A stretch of DNA of 64,000 nt from NCBI GenBank assembly GCA_965206355.1, contig OZ242212.1, positions 1,240,001 through 1,304,000 on the forward strand. Reading direction: 5' to 3'. Within the stretch, counting starts at the first letter, position 1. Each line of letters begins with the position of its first letter. Of this stretch, positions 7,787 to 15,807 are shown piece after piece. Both the position numbers and the translations under genes were made by a program. Source of the DNA: Spongiihabitans sp965206355. Lineage in GTDB: Bacteria; Pseudomonadota; Gammaproteobacteria; Arenicellales; Poriferihabitantaceae. The notes beneath the pieces are model-generated. The model searched no databases, was not told the origin of the DNA, and saw only the letters and a list, made by a program, of their open reading frames with translations.

Positions 7787-8760
7787 ATCGAGAATTATTC
7801 ATTAACATCATTCTTTGTGTTTGCCTGGTTGCTGTTCCGCTTACGGCAATGTTGCTCGATGAACCGTACGTTATTGCGCTTTGTACAAAAATCGCAATAC
7901 TTGCTTTGGCAGGTGTTGGGTTGAACTTCGCACTGGGCTACGGCGGTTTGATTTCATTAGGACACTCGGCGTTTTTTGGGATAGGTGGATATGTGACCGG
8001 TATTCTTGCTAGTCATGCATTAAATCATGAGTTATTAATGACTTCGCCATTTGAAATAGTCGGCAGTACGCAAATGCTGATTATTTGGGCAACGGCAGTA
8101 GTTGTCAGTGGATTAGCCGCGTTACTGATTGGAAGTCTGTGCCTAAGAACGAGCGGTGTTTATTTCATCATGATCACTTTGGCATTTGCACAAATGATGT
8201 ATTACTTTTCGGTATCTTGGCCCGCCTATGGTGGAGAAGACGGATTATCGATTTACGTCAGAAATAGCTTTCCAGGATTAAATACCCTGAACCCATTGAG
8301 TTTTTACTCCATTGCCGCAAGTGCGCTCCTGTTAGGAATGTTTGTTTCAAGCATGATTAGAAGTTCTAACTATGGACTGATATTGCGTGGCGTTAGGCAA
8401 AATGAACAACGCCTTTCGAGTTCAGGAATAGAACCCTATAAGGTTAAATTAGTTGCTTTCATGATATCAGCAATGATGACCGGGTTTGCTGGTGCGCTGT
8501 ATGCTGACCTAAATCGGTTCGTTAGCCCAACAATGTTTTCCTGGCATACATCGGGTGAGATTATGATCTTTGTTATTCTAGGGGGTGTTGGTCGTTTGTT
8601 TGGACCACTGGTTGGTGCTGCACTATTTATTATCCTGGAAAATCTATTGGGTGGTGTTACCGAGCATTGGCAATTTTTTCTGGGATTACTGTTGTTAACA
8701 GTTGTCTTGTTTGCGAACGGTGGTGTAATTGGACTGATTGCGGGCAGGGAAAACCAATGA
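7783..8760 (+). CDS. Branched-chain/aromatic ABC importer permease, LivM type
   Basis: 325-residue second permease. LNFALGYGGLISLGHSAFFGIGGY near residue 50 and VKLVAFMISAMMTGFAGALYADL near residue 227 are LivM hallmarks, followed by ILGGVGRLFGPLVGAALF, the coupling region. The start ATG overlaps the stop of the LivH-type gene by ATGA, and its own stop overlaps the next start the same way, so the membrane and ATPase genes are translationally coupled. The length is normal and no disruption is visible. Confidence 0.9.
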   Translation: MNRELFINIILCVCLVAVPLTAMLLDEPYVIALCTKIAILALAGVGLNFALGYGGLISLGHSAFFGIGGYVTGILASHALNHELLMTSPFEIVGSTQMLIIWATAVVVSGLAALLIGSLCLRTSGVYFIMITLAFAQMMYYFSVSWPAYGGEDGLSIYVRNSFPGLNTLNPLSFYSIAASALLLGMFVSSMIRSSNYGLILRGVRQNEQRLSSSGIEPYKVKLVAFMISAMMTGFAGALYADLNRFVSPTMFSWHTSGEIMIFVILGGVGRLFGPLVGAALFIILENLLGGVTEHWQFFLGLLLLTVVLFANGGVIGLIAGRENQ

Positions 8761-9506
8761 GCGATAGCATTTTAAGTGTTAGAAATCTGACAAAATCATT
8801 CGGTGCTGTTACTGCCAGCAAGAATATATCAATTGATGTAATAAAAGGGGAGATTCATGCTCTGATCGGGCCGAATGGTGCTGGGAAATCCACCCTGGTA
8901 AAACAGATTGTCGGTGAAATAGCGCATGATGCTGGCGATATTGAACTCTGCGGTAAAAGCATTGGCGAGCTGGGTGAAGCTGCAAGAGTTAGACAAGGTT
9001 TAGCGCGTAGCTTTCAGGTGTCCAGTTTAATTCACGAGTTTACTGCGCTACAAAACACCATGGTTGCGTGCGTAGGAAAAAGAAAAGAGACGTTTAGCTT
9101 CTTCAAATCAATTTGGAATAATAAATTTTTGATTCAATCAGCGATTGAACACTTGGAAAATATCGGTCTGGTTGAGCGAGCGAATACTATTGTTTCAGAA
9201 CTATCACATGGTGAGCGACGCAAACTTGAAATTGCAATGGCCCTTTGTATGAAACCCAAAGTTTTTTTACTAGATGAGCCAATGGCGGGAATGGGGTATG
9301 CAGGTTCTAAAGATTCAGTAGGGTTTTTAGCGGAATTACGGCATCAAGCACCGATACTACTCATCGAGCATGACATGGATGTCGTCTTTTCTTTGGCAGA
9401 CCGTATTTCTGTTCTCGTTTACGGTGAAATTGTTGCTAGTGGCAGTGTGGATGAAATCCGTAACAACAAGCTCGTCAAAGAGGCTTATCTTGGAGAGGAG
9501 CTATGA
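8757..9506 (+). CDS. Branched-chain/aromatic ABC importer ATPase, LivG type
   Basis: 249-residue ATP-binding subunit. The Walker A motif GPNGAGKST is near residue 37, the signature LSHGERRKLEIAMAL near 150 (variant of LSGGQ), Walker B VFLLDEPMAGM near 171, and the switch histidine in LLIEHDMDVV near 203. LARSFQVSSLIHEFTALQN is the Q-loop region typical of LivG. ATG 8757 overlaps the preceding TGA. One oddity: the residues after Walker B read AGMGYAGSKD where most LivG proteins have AGLN..E; this is probably tolerated. Confidence 0.9.
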   Translation: MSDSILSVRNLTKSFGAVTASKNISIDVIKGEIHALIGPNGAGKSTLVKQIVGEIAHDAGDIELCGKSIGELGEAARVRQGLARSFQVSSLIHEFTALQNTMVACVGKRKETFSFFKSIWNNKFLIQSAIEHLENIGLVERANTIVSELSHGERRKLEIAMALCMKPKVFLLDEPMAGMGYAGSKDSVGFLAELRHQAPILLIEHDMDVVFSLADRISVLVYGEIVASGSVDEIRNNKLVKEAYLGEEL

Positions 9507-10192
9507 GCGTGCTGTTAGAAGTTAACGAGCTTAAATCCTGGTATGGTACCACCCAGGCACTATTTAGGATGGATCTAAAAATATCAGCCGGTGAAGTCGT
9601 CGCTTTGCTCGGTCGAAATGGTATGGGAAAAACCACAACCATCAAATCTATCATGGGAATGATCTCACGCTGTGAAGGTGAGATTCGTTTCAAAGGGAAA
9701 ACTATTTTGCGTTTGCCTTCCTATAAAATCGCACAGGCAGGAATCGGATTGGTTCCTGAAGGACGACGTTGCTTCGCAGAGCTCACCGTCCACGAAAACT
9801 TGATCGTAGCGGCACGTCCTGGTCATTGGAATTTTAATAAAGTTTCAGAGCTATTCCCCAGGTTGATTGAGCGTAGAAGTCAGCGTGCCGACACATTGTC
9901 TGGCGGCGAGCAGCAAATGCTGGCAATTGGAAGAACGTTGATGACAAATCCGAGTCTTCTGATTTTAGATGAAGCAACCGAAGGGTTGGCACCAGTAGTT
10001 AGACAAGAGATTTGGGCTGCAATTCAAACACTGAGGGGGCATGGGCTATCGATATTATTGGTTGACAAATCAATTAGAGAAATACTGCGAATATCTTCCG
10101 AATGCGTAATAGTTGAAAAGGGAGAAACATGTTGGACAGGCACACCCGATATGCTTACAAAAGACGTGGCTACCCAATACCTTGGTGTTTAA
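9503..10192 (+). CDS. Branched-chain/aromatic ABC importer ATPase, LivF type
   Basis: 229-residue second ATP-binding subunit. Walker A is GRNGMGKTT near residue 38, the signature TLSGGEQQMLAIGRTLM near residue 132, and Walker B LLILDEATEGLAP near residue 153. GIGLVPEGRRCFAELTVHENL matches the LivF Q-loop region. The switch histidine position reads LLVDKSI rather than LLVEQ..., still in line with LivF, which often lacks the histidine. ATGA overlap with the LivG-type gene. This completes the set of binding protein, two permeases and two ATPases, all intact although the catabolic genes beside them are broken. Confidence 0.9.
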   Translation: MSVLLEVNELKSWYGTTQALFRMDLKISAGEVVALLGRNGMGKTTTIKSIMGMISRCEGEIRFKGKTILRLPSYKIAQAGIGLVPEGRRCFAELTVHENLIVAARPGHWNFNKVSELFPRLIERRSQRADTLSGGEQQMLAIGRTLMTNPSLLILDEATEGLAPVVRQEIWAAIQTLRGHGLSILLVDKSIREILRISSECVIVEKGETCWTGTPDMLTKDVATQYLGV

Positions 10193-10216
10193 TGTTTATC
10201 ACCAAAAAGTTTTGTT

Positions 10217-10366
10217 TCAACACTGTGACTCTGCGCTTGTGGATTGCAAAAGTATATCCGCTATACGTGCGGGAAAACGATTATTTTCAATAGCGTTAAT
10301 GGCATCCGTCAATGCCGTCATCAAACCAAAATCAGGACTCTTGTGATGGGTCAAACGATTTTTCAT
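10217..10366 (-). CDS. Possible small ORF directly after rluD (49 codons)
   Basis: A 49-codon frame (MKNRLTHHKSPDFGLMTALT...) starts four bases after the rluD stop on the same strand, so it could be coupled to it. I do not recognise the product. In many gammaproteobacteria pgeF follows rluD; this sequence does not look like pgeF. It could be a remnant or chance ORF. Confidence 0.25.
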   Translation of the reverse strand: MKNRLTHHKSPDFGLMTALTDAINAIENNRFPARIADILLQSTSAESQC

Positions 10367-10370
10367 CGGA

Positions 10371-11336
10371 CTACCCACAATGGGTTTCGGCATCCTCTTG
10401 GAGTAGTTTCAGCAACGTTAGCATATCTTCTGGCGGATTTTGTTGCCAGGTTTTTTGTTCGCCGCTACTGGGGTGAATAAGGGATAGTTTTTGTGCGTGC
10501 AGTGCTTGGCGTTGAAATCCTTGTAGTGATTGAAGCAGATTTTCTGATGCGGTCGATGGTGGGCGGTAGTGGTTGCCATAGAGTTTATCGCCGACAATGG
10601 GATAGCCGCGCCAACTCATATGCACGCGAATTTGATGAGTGCGTCCGGTTTTCAGGTTTGCTTGTATCAGACAATGGTTGCGGAATTTTCTTAATACTTG
10701 AGTATGTGTTATCGCCGGTTTGCCGGCTGCCGTTACTGCCATACGCAAGCGGTCATTGCGATGCCGTCCAATTGGTTGATCAATAGTTTCTCCGGCAATC
10801 ATAATGCCATTAACCAATGCCAGATACTGACGTTGTATCTGTCGCGTGTTGAGCTGCTCGATAAGATGTTGTCTTGCTTGTTCGGTTTTGGCAACCACCA
10901 TCAGTCCTGTGGTATCTTTATCCAGACGATGGACAATACCTGCTCTGGGCAAGTGTGTCGCATCGGCGTAATGATATAAAAGCCCGTTAAGCAGGGTCTT
11001 GTCCTGATTTCCGGCCCCCGGATGAACCACCAGTCCGGCAGGTTTGTTGATGACCATTAAATGGGCATCTTCATCAATAATGTCGATAGCCATATCCTGA
11101 GCCGGGCATTGACTGGGTTGTGCCGGTGCTATCGTGAATTCGAGTGTTTCGCCACCGCAGAGTTTTAGTTTTTGTGTTGCAATTTCGCCGTCAATGAACA
11201 CCAATTCCTGCTTTATCCAGCGTTGTATTGTTGCTCGTGAATGTGCTGAAAGTAATTCTGTTAGTGCTTTATCAAGCCGCATTCCTTGCATTGCCGCTGG
11301 AATTTGAAGAGAAAAATGTGATTCAAAATCTGACAT
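10371..11336 (-). CDS. rluD: 23S rRNA pseudouridine synthase D
   Basis: 321-residue enzyme that makes pseudouridines in helix 69 of 23S rRNA (1911, 1915, 1917 in E. coli numbering). It has an N-terminal S4-like RNA-binding domain (MRLDKALTELLSAHSRATIQ), then the catalytic core INKPAGLVVHPGAGN and the catalytic-aspartate motif GIVHRLDKDTTGLMVVAK near residue 137. LKTGRTHQIRVHM follows near residue 229. Length is normal. It is divergent from bamD, as in E. coli. Confidence 0.95.
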   Translation of the reverse strand: MSDFESHFSLQIPAAMQGMRLDKALTELLSAHSRATIQRWIKQELVFIDGEIATQKLKLCGGETLEFTIAPAQPSQCPAQDMAIDIIDEDAHLMVINKPAGLVVHPGAGNQDKTLLNGLLYHYADATHLPRAGIVHRLDKDTTGLMVVAKTEQARQHLIEQLNTRQIQRQYLALVNGIMIAGETIDQPIGRHRNDRLRMAVTAAGKPAITHTQVLRKFRNHCLIQANLKTGRTHQIRVHMSWRGYPIVGDKLYGNHYRPPSTASENLLQSLQGFQRQALHAQKLSLIHPSSGEQKTWQQNPPEDMLTLLKLLQEDAETHCG

Positions 11337-11471
11337 GATGAATGATATTGTGGCAAAATGATCGGTTCGGAAATTTGTGTCGGATAGGCAACAAGCAGTG
11401 GCTGTCCCATGTTACTTTTCCGTGCTATTTATGCTATTTCTAATTCTATTTTATGTGATATCAATAATGCT

Positions 11472-12503
11472 ATGTCAAATATATTAAGAGACCTTTGCAC
11501 GAAAGCCATTTCACCTGCATGCTGCGTTAAAATCGTACTCAATCGGTCATTTATAAGCATAAACTCCCTCATTCCGTGCGTTTTTGCCTTACCTGAAAGC
11601 GAAATCATCTTCCGTGCAAAGGTCTCATTAAGTCGCTATAGTTTGCGCTCTGCCCATAAACATATCCTGCATTGCCTGATGATGTTGTTGATTGCAGGGT
11701 CGCTGGTATCCGCTTGCTCGCCATCGAAAAAGGAAGAGGACACGCGCTCTGCAGAAGAGTTATATGCGGTTGCTAGCGAGCAGATGTCCAAAAAGAATTG
11801 GAAAACGGCATTGGAGGCACTTAAAACACTGGAAGCAAAATATCCCTACGGGGTCCATGCCGAGCAGGCACAGCTTGACACCATCTACGCTTATTATCGA
11901 AGTGAACAAAGTGGATTCGCTATTGCCGCGGCAGACCGATTTATAAAACTGCATCCCACCCACCGTACTGTTGACTATGCGTATTACTTAAAAGGGCTGG
12001 CGAGTTTTTCCGAGAATACATCGCTGCTCAACAGGCTCATGGGCGATGATGATTGGAGCGACCGTGATGTCTCTGTTGTACGAAATGCCCTGATTGCATT
12101 TGAGGAAGTCTATACGCTGTTTCCCGACAGCCAATATGCTTTGGATTCCAGAATACGGGCGCGGAAATTGCTCAATGCGCTGTCCCAGCATGAAATTGTC
12201 ATCGCTAATTATTATTATACTCAAAGGGCGTATGTCGCCGTGGCGAATCGGGCAAAAGGTGTCATCGAAAACTATCCAACCACGCCGGCGATGGAACAGG
12301 CTCTGGCACTGTTAACATTTAGCTACGAAAATATGGGACTAACCGATTTAGCCAGCGATACGCGCAGGATTTTGGCGTTAAATTTCCCACACAGCGGATA
12401 CCTTAATGAAACTATTGATACCGTTAAATTTTTCAATAAATACAGTCCGGATGCCAACAAACCTAATAACAAGAAAAAATCATGGTTTTCTTCCTGGTTT
12501 TAA
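11472..12503 (+). CDS. bamD: Outer-membrane assembly lipoprotein BamD with an in-frame MITE in its N-region
   Basis: BamD is the essential TPR lipoprotein of the BAM complex that folds outer-membrane proteins. The mature part follows the lipobox LVSAC and has TPR-type repeats (WKTALEALKTLEAKYPYGVHAEQA..., VDYAYYLKGLASF). Removing MITE copy 7 and one ATTAA duplication restores a normal lipoprotein leader, MSNILSRYSLRSAHKHIL, from ATG 11472. With the element present the frame stays open, adding 48 residues (RDLCTKAIS... to ...FRAKVSL) before SRYSLRS. Translation could instead begin at TTG 11643 or ATG 11679, which would shorten or remove the basic N-region. The gene is divergent from rluD. Confidence 0.9.
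   Translation: MSNILRDLCTKAISPACCVKIVLNRSFISINSLIPCVFALPESEIIFRAKVSLSRYSLRSAHKHILHCLMMLLIAGSLVSACSPSKKEEDTRSAEELYAVASEQMSKKNWKTALEALKTLEAKYPYGVHAEQAQLDTIYAYYRSEQSGFAIAAADRFIKLHPTHRTVDYAYYLKGLASFSENTSLLNRLMGDDDWSDRDVSVVRNALIAFEEVYTLFPDSQYALDSRIRARKLLNALSQHEIVIANYYYTQRAYVAVANRAKGVIENYPTTPAMEQALALLTFSYENMGLTDLASDTRRILALNFPHSGYLNETIDTVKFFNKYSPDANKPNNKKKSWFSSWF
11488..11626 (+). mobile_element. MITE copy 7, short form, in frame inside bamD leader
   Basis: 139 bp with the perfect duplication ATTAA on both sides. Inserted after codon 5 of the ancestral bamD frame. It is read in the same element frame as copy 5 in the CoA-ligase remnant. Confidence 0.95.
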
Positions 12504-12589
12504 TCGCTCAAAGACCGACAAGAAACCTGCTGACTGATTGCGCTCCTTATCAGGCTGTGCTTCTTGGGCGTTCAGTGAGCATACTTATT

Positions 12590-12728
12590 GAGACCTTTGC
12601 ACGAAAGCCATTTCACCTGCATGCTGCGTTAAAATCGTACTCAATCGGTCATTTATAAGCATAAACTCCCTCATTCCGTGCGTTTTTGCCTGGCCTGAAA
12701 GCGAAATCATCTTCCGTGCAAAGGTCTC
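12590..12728 (+). mobile_element. MITE copy 8, short form, abutting the purC stop codon
   Basis: 139 bp flanked by TTATT on both sides. The right-hand copy of the duplication contains the purC stop codon (TAA on the minus strand), so the gene ends exactly at the element. Confidence 0.95.
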
Positions 12729-13613
12729 TTATTGGGTAAGCACTTGCTCCGCTTCGGCATATTTTTCTGCTGTTTTGAACACGACTTCATCGGGTAAATT
12801 GGGGGCAGGGGGTGTTTTATCCCAATCCAGAGTCTCAAGGTAATCGCGCACAAATTGTTTGTCATAACTGGGTGGGCTGGTGCCTGTTTGATATTGGCTG
12901 ACTGGCCAGAATCTTGAGGAATCCGGTGTCAACACTTCGTCTATCAGATGCAAGGTCTTGTTCTCATCGACCCCGAATTCAAACTTGGTGTCGGCGATGA
13001 TGATACCGCGATCTTTTGCATAGGCGGCGGCTTCGGTATAAATTTTCAGACTGAAATTTCTTACCTGATCAGCCATGGATTGACCTAGCAGATCAACGGC
13101 TTGCTGATAACTGATGTTCTCATCGTGATCGCCGACTTCGGCTTTGGTTGAAGGCGTAAAAATCGCTTCGGGTAATTGTGCCGCCTGTTGCAGATTTGCG
13201 GGTAAAGGTATGGCACATATGCTACCTGTGCGCTGATATTCTTTCCAGCCCGAGCCGATTAAATAGCCTCGAACAATGGCCTCGATGGGCAAAGGGGTCA
13301 GCTTTTTAACTACGATGGCACGCTCTCCCAACAGGGTACGCTGCGTTTGGTCGGGAATGATTTCTGCCAAAGAGCGATTGCTTAGATGGTTTGGCAACAG
13401 CGTGCGGGTGCGATCAAACCAGAAGTTGGCAACTCGGGTCAGCACCTCGCCTTTGCCGGGAATGGGCTGCGGCAGTATGACATCAAATGCCGAGAGTCGA
13501 TCGCTGGTTACAATCAGCAAATGCGCGTCATCAACCGTATAGATGTCGCGTACTTTGCCACGCTGTCGCAGTTCCAAATGACTGAGTTCAGATTGAAATA
13601 ATGCTTTTCGCAT
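12729..13613 (-). CDS. purC: Phosphoribosylaminoimidazole-succinocarboxamide synthase
   Basis: 294-residue SAICAR synthetase joining CAIR and aspartate with ATP in purine synthesis. It opens with ELRQRGKVRDIYTVDDAHLL, followed by LLIVTSDRLSAFDVILP, the ATP-site region. AIVRGYLIGSGWKEYQRTG lies near residue 106 and GIIIADTKFEFGVDE near residue 207, all family signatures. The length and the ~295-residue domain match the longer PurC type. ATG 13613 is preferred over upstream ATGs because the family begins just before L.L...GKVRDIY. MITE copy 8 is fused to its 3' end without changing the protein. Confidence 0.95.
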   Translation of the reverse strand: MRKALFQSELSHLELRQRGKVRDIYTVDDAHLLIVTSDRLSAFDVILPQPIPGKGEVLTRVANFWFDRTRTLLPNHLSNRSLAEIIPDQTQRTLLGERAIVVKKLTPLPIEAIVRGYLIGSGWKEYQRTGSICAIPLPANLQQAAQLPEAIFTPSTKAEVGDHDENISYQQAVDLLGQSMADQVRNFSLKIYTEAAAYAKDRGIIIADTKFEFGVDENKTLHLIDEVLTPDSSRFWPVSQYQTGTSPPSYDKQFVRDYLETLDWDKTPPAPNLPDEVVFKTAEKYAEAEQVLTQ

Positions 13614-14082
13614 ATTGATTAACATAGATTGGAAAAAAAGGGAGTGTAGCACACGGTCTAAATCACACACTACCAAGCTACGCTTAAAGGGTGAGATTTT
13701 TTTCCAATCCAAATTTCCCCACCTAGTCGCGGAAGCGGATTTCTTGCACAATCTCTTTAGTAGCGACACTGTCATTTCCTGATAGTCGAGATGGACTACC
13801 GGAGATTGCCGGCACAAATTTCAACTATCAAAGGTTATGAGCGGCTCCATCGTAAACAGTGATAGCTGTTGCTTTAACGAAAAGACTTCCAGTTATGATA
13901 ATTGCAATGATGCCGTGAACCTCAAAGTGTCACAGCCGGTTCCAACCACGCCCGATGACAAGATTGTTGATGATGAGAAATAACAATATTGCGGGCTGCG
14001 AATCATTGCCAGTTTTGGAAGCCACTGCCGTGTTCAAAGTGCCCCCTTTGTTATAGGGGAGAGGAGAGATCATAAAGAAATA
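13614..14082. other. Intergenic spacer upstream of purC, with a 13-bp inverted repeat
   Basis: No convincing gene. It holds the purC leader and a perfect 13-bp inverted repeat, GATTGGAAAAAAA at 13627-13639 and its complement at 13697-13709, separated by 57 bases. The rest shows only short broken frames. Confidence 0.5.
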
Positions 14083-14242
14083 GAGGCCTTTGCACGAAAG
14101 CCATTTCACCTGCATGCTGCGTCGCCTAAAAGCGCCTACTGTTGGTAAAATCGTACTCAATCGGTCATTTATAAGCATAAACTCCCTCATTCCGTGCGTT
14201 TTTGCCTGGCCTGAAAGGGAAATCATTCCGTGCAAAGGTCTC
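14083..14242 (+). mobile_element. MITE copy 9, long form with small deletion (160 bp)
   Basis: First terminus GAGGCC (one substitution) and two bases missing near the right end (AAATCATTCCG). The duplication AAATA flanks it perfectly. Confidence 0.92.
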
Positions 14243-14615
14243 AAATAATCTAATCATATCGGCTCTGCGGTTATATTGCGAAGTTCTATAATGAGTCGTT
14301 GATGTCATTCCTGCCTGTTGCAGACAGTTTTAGCCATTCGTCTCCGCGACCTGCCTATTCGCGTCGGCAAACAGGCAGACCCTAAAGCGGACCGAAGCAG
14401 GGCAGAAATTTACTAACAAAGGCGGTTTTTCTCTTGACAGTGATTACTCATCAGCATAGAATCGCCGCCCTCGCTGGAGGTCTGATCAGTGAATTTTCAG
14501 ATTTTTTGGGGATTATGGCGTTTTGGAACGCTGGTTTTGCATTGTTTTGCAAATAGTTTTGTGACGTTTTGTCATGCTTTTGCAAAAAGGAATAAATTTT
14601 GAGTAAGTTAAGCGT
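14243..14615 (+). other. Leader and spacer before the str operon
   Basis: No gene seen. A short inverted repeat, CTGCCT...AGGCAG, lies near 14350-14375, then the rpsL promoter, then a T/G-rich leader of about 150 bases with recurring TTTTGCA motifs up to the rpsL ATG. Confidence 0.5.
14434..14462 (+). promoter_or_regulatory. Sigma-70 promoter of the str/S10 ribosomal operon
   Basis: Perfect -35 TTGACA (14434-14439), a 17-base spacer, and a near-consensus -10 TAGAAT (14457-14462). Transcription would begin about 14469, roughly 147 bases before rpsL. Confidence 0.7.
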
Positions 14616-14990
14616 ATGCCAACATTAAATCAATTGGTTAGAAAACCGCGTCAGAAGCAGGCCAAAAAGTCCAATATTCCGGCATTGCAGGCTTGTCCGC
14701 AGAAACGTGGGGTTTGTACACGGGTTTATACCACGACACCAAAGAAACCAAATTCAGCGTTGCGTAAAGTTGCGCGGGTGCGATTGACCAATGGCTATGA
14801 AGTGACCACTTATATTGGTGGTGAAGGTCATAATCTCCAAGAGCACTCGGTGGTGTTGCTCAGGGGTGGTCGGGTAAAAGATTTGCCAGGTGTGCGCTAC
14901 CATACGGTGCGTGGGGCATTGGATACTTCGGGTGTTTCTGATCGCCGTCAGGGACGTTCAAAATATGGTGCTAAGCGACCTAAGTCATAG
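14616..14990 (+). CDS. rpsL: 30S ribosomal protein S12
   Basis: 124 residues, the usual length. It is a decoding-centre protein of the 30S subunit. TTPKKPNSALRKVARVRL carries the lysine region where streptomycin resistance arises in other bacteria, and wild-type lysine is present. LPGVRYHTVRGALD is the second conserved loop. First gene of the str operon, driven by the promoter at 14434. Confidence 0.97.
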   Translation: MPTLNQLVRKPRQKQAKKSNIPALQACPQKRGVCTRVYTTTPKKPNSALRKVARVRLTNGYEVTTYIGGEGHNLQEHSVVLLRGGRVKDLPGVRYHTVRGALDTSGVSDRRQGRSKYGAKRPKS

Positions 14991-15296
14991 ATTTTTGTAA
15001 GCAAACCTACCAATAGGCTGTTAAATCAGTCTGTAAAACAATACCCAGACTTATGGGATATGGGCTGAGTTTAAGCCCCGAGCAGTGAAGGTGAGTTTTC
15101 CTGCCAAACCCTAAACTCCCGAGCCTTTTGGGTTCTTCCCAGAAGGGGGTTGGCTCTTCTGAACAATCAGGAGAGCGTATTTTTATGGGATGAGCAAAAT
15201 TGATTTTTGAGTAGATCCGCATGGAGCTGGATTAAGTGAGTTAGATTAAGTCAACGAGATTAGCGACCAACGATATTAAGCACGAGACATTAAGCG
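14991..15296 (+). other. Unusually long rpsL-rpsG spacer with hairpin potential
   Basis: About 306 bases without a gene. It contains CAGAAG...CTTCTG (a six-pair stem in the stretch around 15140-15165) and several GGGTT / AACCC pairings. A minus-strand 71-codon frame here has no recognisable features. The final part (AAGTGAGTTAGATTAAGTCAACGAGATTAGCG) is low-complexity GATTAAG-like sequence. Confidence 0.5.
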
Positions 15297-15767
15297 ATGC
15301 CAAGACGAAGAGAAGTACCTAAGCGTAAAATATTACCTGACCCTAAGTTTAAGGATCAGACAGTTGCGAAATTTATTAACATTATGATGCTTGATGGCAA
15401 GAAATCTATTGCCGAAAAAATTATGTACGGTGCCCTTGATATTATTAAACAGCGTGGCAAGGACGATCCGGTTGACGTTTTTAATAACGCACTGGAAAAG
15501 GTAAGCCCTAGCGTTGAGGTCAAGAGTCGTCGGGTCGGTGGGGCGACCTATCAGGTTCCCGTTGAGGTGCGACCTAATCGGCAGATGGCATTGGCGATGC
15601 GTTGGTTGGTGGATGCGGCTCGAAAAAGAAATGAGAAATCCATGACCGCACGTCTTGCTGGTGAGTTGATGGATGCTTCTGATGATCGTGGTAGTGCGGT
15701 TAAGAAGCGGGAGGATACGCTGAAGATGGCAGAAGCCAACAAGGCGTTTTCGCATTACCGTTTTTAG
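15297..15767 (+). CDS. rpsG: 30S ribosomal protein S7
   Basis: 156 residues, normal for S7, the head-nucleating protein that binds the 3' domain of 16S rRNA and, in E. coli, represses its own operon. MPRRREVPKRKILPDPKF, VEVKSRRVGGATYQVPVEVR and the ALAMRWLVDAARKR helix are standard. Confidence 0.97.
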   Translation: MPRRREVPKRKILPDPKFKDQTVAKFINIMMLDGKKSIAEKIMYGALDIIKQRGKDDPVDVFNNALEKVSPSVEVKSRRVGGATYQVPVEVRPNRQMALAMRWLVDAARKRNEKSMTARLAGELMDASDDRGSAVKKREDTLKMAEANKAFSHYRF

Positions 15768-15807
15768 TCGTTTTAGTTTATTCTGTTGATTTAGATTGTA
15801 CAAAACA

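Noticed and set aside
15007..15222. 71-codon minus-strand frame in the rpsL-rpsG spacer
   Set aside because: No recognisable domain and the start is arbitrary. Recorded as structured spacer instead.
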